A stretch of 64,000 nucleotides of DNA from positions 292,723 through 356,722 of the forward strand of contig CACRXP010000426.1 in NCBI GenBank assembly GCA_902702965.1, read 5' to 3'. Numbering within the stretch: the stretch's first letter is position 1; each line of letters begins with the position of its first letter. Shown one piece after another: positions 32,622-43,507 of this stretch. The position numbers and the translations under genes are program-made. The DNA comes from Spirometra erinaceieuropaei. Its lineage: Eukaryota; Platyhelminthes; Cestoda; Diphyllobothriidea; Diphyllobothriidae. The notes under the pieces were generated by a model that saw only the letters and a program-made list of their open reading frames with translations, searched no databases and was not told the DNA's origin.

Positions 32622-33600
32622 TACCCACCTGGACCCGGTGTCAAGACAGAGTCAAGAAGACAGGAGGCGGGAAGCGCAGGTGGATAGCACGGTCGAGCCG
32701 CACCTTGGCGTCCCACTCCACACCCCATACAGCAAATGACCAGGTTATTGACCAACAACGAAAAAAGCAGCAACAACAACTACAACACCCAAAAGGAGTC
32801 AGAAGAACCAGGACAATGGCTGAACAGCTTTGCCCACCACCTGTGTACCCAGCGGGAACGCACGCGCATATACCAACAGGGAACTAGGTCTCAGGGAACT
32901 GTCAGCGCATTCCAGGCTGCGAGAGCCATGGTTTGCTTATACTGGCATAGCACACGCTTTCAGGCACTTTCGGTTGCTTCTGAACTACTGATTTCATGGG
33001 TGGGCACTGTTATACTCTAATCGCATAGAGGGACAGCCCTTCTTTTGACTGGACAGCGATCTAGTCCAGTATGGTGCGTTGACGTCGTCAATAAAACTAC
33101 AATTACAAAGACTTAAACCAGTGGTCTGTAAGCTTTTGGAAGGGACGCAAGTGAACCCCAGGGATTGTGTCAATGAAACCATCAAAATGTATGAAAGAAT
33201 TGCAGGTAAATAAATAGATGGACTTTCCATTTACGCGATCGACCAGCGAGAGTTCATGGCCGACTCCAAGCGACTCTCGACCATTCAGTGGGGGTATGTG
33301 TTAAATATCACGTGTAAACCATCCAGAGGAGGCATTCAACGCCCTGACAAAAGGCGAATTAACACGACTTGGAACAGGCTGTTGAGATTGAGATCGACGG
33401 CTACTCGCCATTGCTCTGCGTTACTTGGCCGGAAGTCAGAGGGACAAAGTTGGTTGAACAACTTTGTTGATTCGGAGTGCTCAAGCGACCGATAGTTAGC
33501 GTTATCAGGGTATGCTGCTTGCGTCGGCCAGGAGCGCGCTTACGTCAGAATACTGGTCTCTCAATCAGGGAGTAGCCTCAAGAATGGCTGCGCATGGATG
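32622..33600. repeat. Tandem duplication, unit 2 (tail repeat, X, Y)
   Basis: It begins with a tail repeat on the - strand (32622-32960) that lacks the last ~130 bp of the LINE-type terminus, then X and Y joined directly. Y is offset 990 bp from unit 1 (ATAAAACTACAATTACAAAG at 32101 and 33091). No coding sequence is recognised in X or Y. Confidence 0.7.
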
Positions 33601-33871
33601 CAATACTCAATGCGTTCGACCGGGGAGTCAGGTATGGTCAGGCAGTGACTGGATTTCCCATCAAATGCGCAGACAACTCCATCGTTGAAACAGAGTAAGT
33701 GGGGCAAGTGTCCTGCTGGCGAGTTCTCAGCCAAGATGCCTGTTTGCATTTCACCCGCCCTGAATTCCATGCTGTGGAACTGTTTTTTCGGGTTCGGGGT
33801 TAGCATGGGTTTGCGTTTCCATAGTGTTTTGTATAAATGAAGAAGAAGAGGGGTCGAGCACCGGAACACTA

Positions 33872-33918
33872 TTATTCTGAGCTTTCGAAGTCGTGCAGGA
33901 GTCCAACGTCAGAGATAG
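33872..33918 (-). ncRNA. Hammerhead-like motif of PLE-B, body-side copy
   Basis: The - strand reads TATCT, CTGACGT, GGACTC, loop CTGCAC, GACTTC, GAAA, GCTC, AGA. Stem II is GGACTC with GACTTC, partly wobble. Stem III is AGCT where PLE-A has ACGT. The core is changed at one position (CTGACGT for CTGATGA). Confidence 0.45.
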
Positions 33919-33966
33919 TAGGAGCAACAGAACAAACGACATTTTATAGGACGTGTAAGTCAATTA

Positions 33967-34460
33967 TCAGCCGGCGACGCAAAACTCGAGGTGACTGCGT
34001 AGGACTCTGTAAGCCGACGCAAGATGGATAAATCGATGGACTGAGTTCTCATCTGGGGTCCAGGCTTGAATCAATTCTCGGCCTGTTTTGTGGACGACTA
34101 TTTCGGTGGCTGCGAAGTTAGACTCGTGACCCGTTTCGTAGGTGTGGGAGGCCACTTGTGATGATGTGCCGTCTCGTCGCACAGCCAGCTTATGTTCATG
34201 TATGCGCGATCCGAGCATGCGTCCGGTCTGGCTTGTGTGGTTAGAAGGACAGTTTTGGCTCAGGATGCGATACACTACTCCAGATTACTCCTCAGGTTTT
34301 ACCCGGTTTTTATTTTTCATGACCCTTCTGCGCATGGTGCCTTTGGGGCGGTGCGCAATTCCAACACCTTACTCAGCAGCAATGCGCTCGGTTGCTTCGG
34401 AAACGTCCTTGATGCATGGCAGGGAGTGCCATATCGTTGGTAGTATTCGTGTTTGAGTCC
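33967..34460 (-). pseudogene. PLE-B GIY-YIG endonuclease, broken
   Basis: The - strand frame at 33967-34275 reads MYRILSQNCPSN, SQTGRMLGSRIHEHKLAVRR, SSQVASHTYETGHESNF and ELIQAWTPDENSVHRFIHLA. This is the GIY-YIG fold with the YIG segment changed to SNHTSQTG. The linker before it (ALPAMHQG, GIAHRPKGTMRRRVMKNK) lies upstream across frameshifts and a stop near 34285. RT missing. It differs from PLE-A by DENSVHRF in place of GPxSINKC. Confidence 0.7.
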
Positions 34461-34562
34461 TCTGGGGGGCGGCCGCGTAGGCAGCGACTTATGCATGCCT
34501 TGCGCCGTCTGTCGATGATTGGCTTACACGCCCTATAAATGTCGCTCGTTCTGTTGCTGCAA

Positions 34563-34606
34563 CAATCTCTGAAGATGGACTCCTGCACGAGCTCGAAAGC
34601 TCAGAG
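34563..34606 (+). ncRNA. Hammerhead-like motif of PLE-B, inverted copy
   Basis: CTGAAGA (34569-34575), extra T, GGACTC (34577-34582), loop CTGCAC, GAGCTC (34589-34594), GAAA (34595-34598), GCTC (34599-34602). Stem III would be A-G/C-U, again self-complementary. Stem I keeps about 3 bp (TCT/AGA). Confidence 0.5.
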
Positions 34607-34665
34607 CAACAAACAAAGTGCTCCTGTGCTCGACCCCTCTTCCTCTTCATTTATGCCCGCACGTG

Positions 34666-35215
34666 GAACTCGAATTTTCGCCTCATAGTGTTTTGCTTCA
34701 GTGTGCTAAAAAGGTTGCAATGGCGGATGTCACACTTTCGGAATAATGACTCTCCTGACACGCTACCGTTTCATTTTTTTATCTTTAGCCTGGCTCTGTC
34801 AAAACAGTTTCACATTTACCAACGAAGTTCTCCACGGCTGCTCATCGGCTCTGTTTCTGTTGACGATCTGGTGGTTGTCAGCTCCAAATACTCCCTGATA
34901 CCTTCGTATATGCCTGTTTGGTTAAACAAACTTGACGTTCTGATTAATGCGCCTAAGTGCATTTTGTGGCGTTACCTCACACCCCCTCGGACAGAGTGTA
35001 GACTCTCCCGGCTGTCACTGCGTGGACGCCATGGCTCACCCCAACTCGCGAGTTCACCACTTCCACGTCCTCCCCACAACTGTGTCGTTTTACTAACTGT
35101 CAGTTTTTATCGCCTTTTACTTCTCCACGGCATTAAGTCGATGCTATCTCTCGCTAACCTTTTCTGTGCGGACGTAAGTGTCCTTCCTCAGCACCTAACT
35201 AAAGCGCCACTCACC

Positions 35216-35273
<58 letters not shown>

Positions 35274-35699
35274 GCTAGGATCGTTGCAATCCCTCAACAA
35301 CAGATCCCGAGGAGCATCTCATCCCTGGCCTTCTCTTCCGCCAGCTTAACATTCCCACGAACTCGCTGTGGTACATTGTAGTCGAGACCTTATTGCTGTC
35401 TACTTGCCCGTTAAATAATTTCTTAATCATGCAGAGAACAGCAGCTTTTGTTATTTAAGCATCATATACATTTTTCGCCCCCTCTGACATGCACACTTTA
35501 TTTCTTTCCAAATAAATTATCAACATTTATTTCCAGCCGGGTAGCCGTTTGACTTTCCCTTCCTTCCTTCGAGTTGAAACACATGAACGAATCGCATTGG
35601 TAGCAGCAAATCACTTCAAGCGGGAAACTAGCACGTTTAATTCAGGGGACCATGGTCATCCTGCTTTCCTCTGGTGTGACATGTGGGTTCGCTGCCAAT
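34666..35699. other. Unassigned stretch with a GCT microsatellite
   Basis: A 196-codon frame at 34688-35278 (+) ends in poly-Ala encoded by the microsatellite. It has no other motif, and I do not regard it as a gene. Confidence 0.4.
35218..35273 (+). repeat. (TGC)n microsatellite
   Basis: About 18 TGC units with one GTT interruption. Confidence 0.95.
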
Positions 35700-36545
35700 C
35701 TACAGTAGGTGGGCTAACTCACGAAATGTCATCCGAAATCCCGAAATGCGTTTTCATTTCGAAAATATTAATTAAGTAGGGTTGTAAAACTAGTCAGCCT
35801 GCAACATAATTCTATAATTTTTCAGTTACCGCAGGGTGCCGGCTTTCGAATGTACTTTCTTCCGGCTGCATGCAAAAACTAAACTCTATAAAAAATGACT
35901 ACTAGAAGGATAAATATATTTCGGTTTTATAAAGTTTCTTATTGTGGGACTTTTAAATACCGTGAAATGGCCGTTCATAAATCGTCATGCCCCTCCATTT
36001 ACCAATGTGGCTTGTAAAGTTCACAGCATGGATCAAATCCACTGCTTAATTTTATGAAGCCTATATGGTCCCCCTAATTACCGTAGAGTACTGTGTGATT
36101 TTCTGTACGCCGAAAATATACGACTCGTAGATTAAAAACCCTGAATCCAGGTGTAACGGTAAAGCGGGTTCAAAATTATTCGAGAATTGGAAAGCTTTTT
36201 GAAAACCAAATCGTACCCTTTCTTCGAGTATAAGATTGGAAGCAGGCGTAATCTTCTACTGAATGAGCAAAGAAATGAATTTTTTGTACATGTTTTCTGT
36301 GAAATATAATTGAATTTCTAAAGGGACTGAAAATCAATGAGAAAAATTCATGTTATATAAGTAGTCGTTTTTTACAGAGTGTAGTTTTTGCATGCAGCCG
36401 GAAGGAAGTTCATTCGAAAGCCGGCATCCTGAGGTAACTGAATGATTATAGAATTATGTTGCGGGCTGACTAGTTTTACAACCCTACATCATTAATCTTT
36501 TCGAAACGGAAACGCATTTCGGAATTTCGGTTGTGCTGGAGAAGG
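35700..36545. mobile_element. Foldback element FB3
   Basis: The left arm (35700-35935) and right arm (about 36290-36540) are reverse complements sharing CCGAAATGCGTTT, GGGTTGTAAAACTAGTCAGC, GCCGGCTTTCGAATG and TGCATGCARAAACTA. The middle (35940-36280) matches the centre of FB4 in inverted orientation, so the two copies differ by inversion of the core. No coding frame. Confidence 0.8.
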
Positions 36546-37359
36546 TGTGCTGAGATGTTTTTACTCTGACATCTGGGACTCCCACTCCCCCGCCAGTGAA
36601 TATTACGCAGGGCCTAGCAAGAACACTCACAGTCGTTAGCAAACCAGCCCTCGCCTGGCCTCTCGGACGGCTAAAGTTAGACGACTCAACGGCCCACTTC
36701 CCTGGGGCAGGTTTTGATCCCCTGGACGTTGACCCTGTTAGGCCTTGACTAGCGGCCGGTTATTTTCACTATCTGTTCAATACGACTGAACGTTTCGCGT
36801 GATGACCACTCAAGATATTTTTGTGGGCACCGTTGATAGTGCCCTTCAGTATTAACGAGTATTTCACCATGTTGCCCCCATCAACCACTTCTACTGACTG
36901 AGGTCAGAAAGTTATTCTCAAACTTTTTATCCACTTTCTTAGGTGCTACAGTTTGCTAACGACAGCACACCATTCCCAGTCATTCCGCTCAATCAAGCGC
37001 TTGTACTGGCAGCTTAAAGCCGTGCTGCGATCCTACAGCTAACACACGAACGTGACGAACATTTGGCGTCATCGCATTTGGAACACGTACAGCTCTGAAA
37101 TCCCCTTTTAGAGTGGTCTCTGTTGCATTCCTTGACGGTCCCAAAAGTTGGTAGACGCGGACAAAATGACTTTTATGCAATGTTTCTGCTGCGCAAAGGC
37201 TTTCCCCTGAGTCATTCTTCTACGCGATCTGGCGATTAAGTCATATATAATGGTAGGGGATGCTCACCGATCGTTCTTACGGAACTCACTCGTTCCGTTG
37301 GGCTTTACGGGCTCTCTCTCGAGTCCAAACAGCAGCCGCAGAGTGGCGCATGATATAGG
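36546..37359. other. Unassigned intergenic stretch
   Basis: Nothing firm. 36650-36750 has a faint tRNA-like look on the - strand. Confidence 0.35.
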
Positions 37360-37535
37360 CAGAGTAGCATTACCGACAAAGACAAGGGAGATTGGAATGG
37401 CCATTTCTGGCTTATTAGCCGTCGTCAGCCAGTCATACCCTACCCCTAAGTGTGGAACACCCGAGGCTCGAACTCGCGACCTATTGGTTAGAAGTCCACG
37501 CCTCTAACCACTGGGCCACGAGCCCGTTGCCCTGT
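37360..37535 (-). mobile_element. tRNA-derived SINE (head-to-head pair, - copy)
   Basis: The - strand head at 37525-37461 reads GGGCTCGTGGCCCAGTGG (A box), TTAGAGGCGTGGACTTCTAA and GCGAGTTCGAGCCTCG (B box), a clear tRNA-derived promoter with an Arg(UCU)-like anticodon region. The body continues TGACTGGCTGACGACGG, GCCAGAAATGGCCATTCC and CTCCCTTGTCTTTGTCGG, as in the SINE at 29.7 kb. Confidence 0.75.
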
Positions 37536-37655
37536 CGGTTTCGATCGGGTGGTCCACACTTCGGGGTTGGTTATGACTGGCTGACGACGGATAATAGGAC
37601 GGAAATGGCCATTCCAGTCTCCCTTGTCTTTGTCGGTAATGCCATTCTGCCTAAG
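37532..37655 (+). mobile_element. tRNA-derived SINE body (head-to-head pair, + copy)
   Basis: GGTTATGACTGGCTGACGAC through CTTTGTCGGTAATGCCATTC repeats the body of the adjacent - copy in the opposite direction. The tRNA-like head is missing, so the pair forms a ~120-bp inverted repeat with the head in the centre. Confidence 0.7.
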
Positions 37656-37949
37656 TCATATATTGACTCTAAAATGCTGGCCTGCGCTTTTTGGTTTTTG
37701 GCAATAAATAACGCCCACGAATCACCGTAAGTAGCATTTGCTAGGTCCCCCCACGTCTTCTAGCTTATCACTACTCACTTCACAAGTTCCTGTGACGATG
37801 ACATTGAGATGCTTTCAATCAACCTTCCACACGAGGCTCATCGTTTTCTTCTCTGGTTGAGACCTCGCCAACCGTGCGGTGTCTCCCACTCGCATCATCC
37901 ATCCCTGTTAGACCCGGAGATCTTGTATCAGTCTGCTTCCGCAATCGCC

Positions 37950-38222
37950 AGTGCGGTCGCTTTTTCACATCGCCCTTCTGTCTGTCTCATCTCCCTGTCA
38001 GTCGATGAATTCGCCTGCGCAGTACTTGACGCCAGCCTGGCGGGAGCTCGAAGCCAATCGCCGTGGCATCCTACTCCGATTGGCTGCAGGCAAATAAAAT
38101 CAGGGTCAATGGTCTTAACTGTTCACACTCGCCTGAAGAGACAGCTTGCCTTAACTACTTGTGCAGTCTTTAGCCGCAGCAGAGCTTGTCCGACCTCAAC
38201 TCTTCTACCTGACTTGTGAACC
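37950..38222 (+). mobile_element. Degenerate Gypsy-type LTR
   Basis: Landmarks of the LTRs at 27173 and 58530 occur in order: CTTTTTCACATCGCCCTTCT, GAGCTCGAAGCCAATCGCCG, CTCCGATTGGCTG, GCTTGCCTTAACTACTTGTG and CTTGTCCGACCTCAACTCTT. Identity is low. A 136-codon frame across it (37809-38219) is incidental. Confidence 0.5.
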
Positions 38223-38650
38223 CTGCAGCTTGGTATGCGCTGGCAGTTCCCTGACACCTGATTCCCTGCAGGTAGATTCGCGTGCGCTCCCGCTGGGTAT
38301 GCAGGTGTTGGGCTTGGCTGCGCAGTCATCATCCTCTTTCTTCTGGCCCCTGTTGGGTGTTGTTGGTAAAAAATTCTGGTCAAGTATGCGTTATGGACCA
38401 GGGAGTGTGATGGCACGCCTAGGCACGGGTCCGACTGTGCGAGCAACCTGCGCCCTCTCCCGCCTCCGGCCTTCTTGTCTCTGTCATGGCACCGGGTCCA
38501 GGTGAGGTGTGGGGAAGAGAGAGTGCGGTAGATGCTGCGCAAGACTATTATCATTATAGGTTAATTAACGCGTAAGTCACCGTGCCTGCTACATCTTGCT
38601 GTGTAGCATACGGTGAACATCGTCGAAACCGACGGTAGACCTATCATGTG
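38223..38650 (+). mobile_element. Repeat sharing the LINE 3' tail (copy C)
   Basis: Head CTGGCAGTTCCCTGACACCT and CGCTCCCGCTGGGTATGCAG, then AAATTCTGGTCAAG, CTTCTTGTCTCTGTCATGGC and CGGTGAACATCGTCGAAACC. The tail matches the LINE terminus and the head matches copies F, G, D and H. Confidence 0.7.
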
Positions 38651-38912
38651 ATAAGAGTCATTAACATAGTATCAACAAGACCTAGCGGTTTGAGGGTGGG
38701 GCAAGTGGTGAGGTTGACAAGTATGACGTGCACTGAGGTAGACATGGAGATTACTAATGTTCCTACTGGAGCGTCAAATCTCTAGAAATTTTTGAAATTG
38801 TTTGGTGGAGACCGCGCCGATCACTTTATGGCATTCCATTAGCAACGCGGGCACTTTCAAATGAGTTCATTTGGCTTCCGGTAATGAAGGCCGATTTTTG
38901 AAGAAGAAGAAG

Positions 38913-38943
<31 letters not shown>

Positions 38944-38973
38944 GGAAGTGGAAGCTTTTGTGTGCTGATTAAC
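38651..38973. other. Unassigned stretch with an AAG microsatellite
   Basis: No gene. An (AAG)n tract lies at 38900-38942. Confidence 0.5.
38900..38942 (+). repeat. (GAA)n microsatellite
   Basis: About 14 uninterrupted GAA units. Confidence 0.95.
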
Positions 38974-39417
38974 TCATACTTCGTTGTTGGATGCGGAGAC
39001 GGCAATGTGATCAGCGTGCGTTGTTTTCGTAATTACTGAAATCTGCGTGTCGTAAAGGCTCTCGACTAACAGTGCTACCCCTTGAGGTCCAACTGTGAAG
39101 TGATCATTTACTTTGGATTCATTTGCCTCAGCAGCCAATACAATGTACCATAAAAGCACGAACTGCCCCATCTGCTCGAAGGTGATGTTCAGTTTCACGC
39201 AGCAGACCCCACACCCCAAAAGTTCACAATTAGCAGCCCAGTGAGGGGGAACAAGATAGTTGATGCTTAGTCCGGTCTCGCGTCTAGACGAGATGACTAT
39301 GACCGTTGTTCCATGTCTAGATGATGTGAGTTCATCCAAGCCACCTAAACCCAATGCAATGTCCCAGTTGGAAGGGAGGAGTAGGACAACAATCATTAGG
39401 GTGTGCATTTTTTTCAA
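38974..39417 (-). other. Unrecognised 147-codon open frame
   Basis: The frame starts MKKMHTLMIVVLLLPSNW, which resembles a signal peptide, and continues without a motif I know. It contains CELLGCGVCC, a small Cys cluster. It overlaps no repeat I can identify. It may be chance or an exon. Confidence 0.2.
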
Positions 39418-42400
39418 CCAGGCTGAAATTCAGTTCCAAGAGGGCCGACACAGCCAGACTGGCGTACAATTCAGTCAGCTAAGCCAGCGACTTCCGGCGA
39501 GTCTGAGCACATGACCGCAAGCCTCGGAAGTGATTATTCACGCATGAATGCCTGTGATGGCCTGGAGACGAGAAGGGTGAACAACGCTGACGCGAGTGCG
39601 GTGTGCAAGCGCTGACATCCGTTTGCTGCTAGAAATGCGAGAGCGAGAGAGTTTTAGAAGGAGACGCGGGCTCCAGTTAGTATGCGCTTGGACCCGATCC
39701 CCCTGAAAATTTGCAGTGCTCGGTCCGGAGTCGGTGCACGCTGCTCCAGTAACTTCACGAAACAAACAAGCTCCCAACGGGTGACAAAGTTCGCGAACAG
39801 GCAACCAACTAATTGACGAATCCGATCAAGTTACAATATGGGGGGGGGGGTGATGCAGAATGTGAGCGGATTGGTGCAGAACTGTTCCGGACATACTCCG
39901 TCTTCACTCGGCCAATCATAGCCCTGACCAGTAGCTGCAACCAGAAACCCAAACGTGCGTTCGAGCACGGCGCAGATGATCCACAAACAGGGTCCAACAG
40001 ACTGGTCATAAACACTTCATCGAAAAGCAGCCCATCAATCTTTTGCCACCTAAATGAAGGCTGGATAAGACGGAAACAATACTCTATCAGTTTTGCCTCA
40101 TTCTCGGCCGTCTCCCTCCCCCTCCTCTGCAGTTGCAGTATATTCAAATAGCTGATACACAGACGGTAGGGGAGCTTGGAAGCAGAGAGATTTCGTTTGT
40201 ATCTTGCTCCCAAACACTATCTCTCATTCCTAGTGCAAAGAACCTCGCCTGGCCATGACTTTAAACTGGCCTGACTTGACGAGCACCCGAAATCCCAGTG
40301 ATTTTTGTACTCCTTTGTCTGCGCCTTTCGCCACCAAACCTCTAGTCTACATCGGGAATGCTCAAAGCAAGAGAGAAGTCCATAAATGGAACGCATACAC
40401 AAGTAGGCAACACGTGGCCAACGCTTCGGCGAATCATGTCTTCCTCGAGGTCGCATGGAAGTAACGTCAGCTGATCAGACCTCACTTCAGGAGCGACTGT
40501 CTATCTTGTTTTTACCTTGGACCACCGATATTTAGTTATTTCAAGCGAGCACATTGTGGTCAGCAAACGGTTATCGCGATTATCGACATAAAAGGAGAGA
40601 GATTGGGATACTAGTCTCCGGCTGGATTTTCGTCATCAGTCGTCCATGCCCTAACCTCAGGCTGAGAGGATCCAGGATTTGACCTGAGATCTAGTCCTTC
40701 ATTAAGCGTAGCGTCTAAGCAGTCCAGATGAAAGCTCAGTCCCGTTATCTGCGACGGTGAATACCCTAATTGGCGCGGGAATGATGTTCACTAACCAAAT
40801 TTCATCGCCGACAATCACAAATAAAGGAGGGGCACCAATTCCAATGTTTCTTAATTTTGTCATTTTAATTTCGCACAAACAGCTTGCTCCAGAAGGAAAC
40901 CAGCAGTAGCTTAGAAAATATTGAGGTTTCTCCCTGACCGTTGTGATGCTGACGAAGCCTATAAGTTTGTACAGCGCCGCAGTTAAATCAAACAGGCATT
41001 GTCCCTAATGACCATTCCCGGAAAAAAATTGGACAAAACATGGTGTCCAATCAGTGGCGCCCACACGGAAGTGTGACTGTTTGGTCTAATCAAGCTATTG
41101 TCGCGCCTCAGTGCTTACTACCATCGGAGGTTCTGCCTAGCGCCGTCATTGCATCAGACACAGTCAGTGTGCCTTTTGGAGGTGCCGTAATGCGCACGAC
41201 ACGCCAGGAACTTGAAGTACACGAATTACGGCCGCAAGTAGATCAGATCGACTGGGCAGTGAGATAAGAGTCTGGTGCCTAGTACACCATGTATAGTAGA
41301 AGTAAGGTCGTATAAAAAGTTGGGACCAAATCTTAGGCAGGAAGATAGGCGTCAGTAACCAAGTAAGCGATGAGACAGCTGGCAGTTGAGAATGGTGCGC
41401 TTTGATTGGCCTAGACCTGCCAATTATATTTGCCTGACGCTTCGTTATGCTGTTTTCCTCCTTTCCAACAGCCGGAGGGCTCAGGCATGCCGTGGCTAGC
41501 CACACTTCCGGGTCCCGGCATTAGAATTCACCCGTAGCATCCGACAGATGAGATTTAAGGTCATGGCTACCATTCTGTGTCCGAGGTCGCCACGTGGGCC
41601 GTGATGCAATCCGGCGGAAGGAAACGCGGCCTGCCGCGTGCGCCTGTCTGTGGGCACTTTAAAGAGCGAATGCCAAGAATCCATGAGGCCGGTCCACAGG
41701 TGAGTCATTTTAGCAATTCTTTTAGTGTGTCTCGACCACGAGCCCCTCACATTCCTGAATACCTGGAAATTCTTCCCAAAGAGGCATGCTCTTTCCTGCG
41801 CCTTGGTGTTACTCTGGCCGCAGATGTTTCATCCTTCCCTCACATTGAAAGCTTTTTTCCGCTAAAATTTTTAAACTCATTTATTGCATTCGCCGTTTAC
41901 GTTCCCGTCACATAATTCAACGCCTAATCTGGAGATTTATAGATACCTGAATTCTCCCTCTCATTCTTTATTGTTATCCGGCTATTTTTTCTGTTTTACT
42001 TTAAAAAAAGATATGTCGATTTGAAGCAATGTTTTCCCGGAATAAATTTGAATAAGGCAAAGGCGACAAAGCATGCAGTATTTACTGACATCATAAATTT
42101 CGAGACCTCTCATTCAGCTGCGTACGGTCATTGCAAACTGTCCAATCAACGATCGACCTAGAGAGGTAAAAAGCGATAGGTAACCTGGACCATGGGTCTA
42201 GTTTGCGGGTGCATATGGCGAGGGGGGGAGGGGGAGAGGCGTCATCCAAGTATGATAGTTAGGACTACAGTGAGAACTTGTCCGGCGTGATTTAGAGTGC
42301 AACGTGCGGGCAGCATTCAGTCACGCCGGGGAGGGGAGGGGGTTGGGGGCGAAATGAGAGGGCGGACATGGGGACAGTGTTTCTTCCATAATCGATCCTT

Positions 42401-43507
42401 ATCATGGTAGTGTCAGGTTTATCACGTGGTCCAACTGCTTACAGAGTTCAGGTTTCCTCCTCCGTATTGCAACGGCCTCTGCAAAGAGCAAGAGGCGCCC
42501 GGTCGTCGATTTCAAAAAGAGTCCTGCGAATGCTCCTTCTGCTGGCAGTGTTTCTCATGTCTTCTTAGTCCATATTTTTACACAACGACGCTTCAAAATG
42601 GTCAGGCAATGTGCTGATCGAATTCTGGTTGATGTAGTCTATCCTCCGCATTTTGAACTAAGTGCTGCCTTGTCCTCCTGACGCACGCGCCGTGGCTTCC
42701 GACATATCTCCTGCCATACGTAGGCAAATCGGCATTTTGTATTGCCATTTCTGGCACGACACCCTGCGTGTAAAGAAAACGAAATTTAGAAACTGGGGCT
42801 TGAACTGTCTCCGCAAAAGATATTCAGTTTCATGCAAACCAATTTATCTTTGCATCAGTTGTAAGTTTATACCCTGGTCAAACTGAATAGAGCCCTCCTT
42901 GTTGGAGAGTTTGGATGATACTGCCAAAACAAAACGTATTCGTCTCTTTAACGGGCCTTTATATTTGCATATACTCCCATTTCAGACGGTTATTAGGTTG
43001 ATTATTTTGTCTATTTCTCACTGCGTAAGCTTAACATCAAGTTGTTTATGTTGGTTAATAAGGTGTTTCGAGAAGTGTGCGCATGGGTTTGCTGTTTGCG
43101 AAGGTGAAAGCTCTGGAACGCAGTCTGGTGAATAGCGACGATAGTGGAACCAAAACGGAGTCCAAATCACGTTGACGCCATGACGCGCAGGTATAAAAAT
43201 GTGCGGCTACGCGTTAAGTAGAATGCGCGGATCGTCCGCTGCCATGGTAATGATCACAGACGTCTCATGGACGCAGTGCTAACCTGCACGCAGGTTAACC
43301 TTGTGGCAGAAGGAACCTCCGATGTACTAACTCACCCCCTCTTCCCATCCCCACCTTCTTCAACTGACGGAAAGAGGGGAATAGGACGCAAGCAGAGTAG
43401 TCGGGGAGGTCGAATTCCCGTTCGTGCGTGCTTCGCACGTGCTGGCCCCACACGAATGTTGGAGAATTTATTAATGATTGTTTCCAAGTGTGTGCAGATT
43501 ACCACTT
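39418..43507. other. Unassigned intergenic stretch
   Basis: No repeat with another copy here. Frames at 39809-40213 (-, 134 codons) and 41577-41915 (+, 112 codons) have no motif; the latter contains CAGGTGAGT at 41697-41705, which matches a 5' splice site and could equally be chance. 42200-42350 has G-rich runs. Confidence 0.4.

Larger units (their letters stand above)
33836..34665 (-). mobile_element. PLE-B copy between inverted pseudo-LTRs
   Basis: About 170 bp at 33836-34000 reappear inverted at 34480-34665 (shared GAGGGGTCGAGCAC, CTCGTGCAGGAGTCCA, GCAACAGAACRARCGACAT). Between them the - strand encodes a broken GIY-YIG region. Both ends carry the hammerhead-like motif with GAAAGCTC instead of GAAACGTC. 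Opposed pseudo-LTRs around a 5'-truncated body are a known Penelope-type arrangement. Confidence 0.75.

Noticed and set aside
34688..35278. 196-codon open frame ending in poly-alanine
   Set aside because: The Ala run is just the (TGC)n microsatellite read in one frame, and the rest has no motif or bias.
41415..41470. CGAAGCGTCAGGCAAATATAA on the - strand as another ribozyme-like PLE end
   Set aside because: Only the 3' strand of the motif is similar; no CTGATGA core or stem II precedes it.
41577..41915. Exon with donor site CAGGTGAGT
   Set aside because: A single splice-like string in unassigned DNA is expected by chance; no coding motif supports it.
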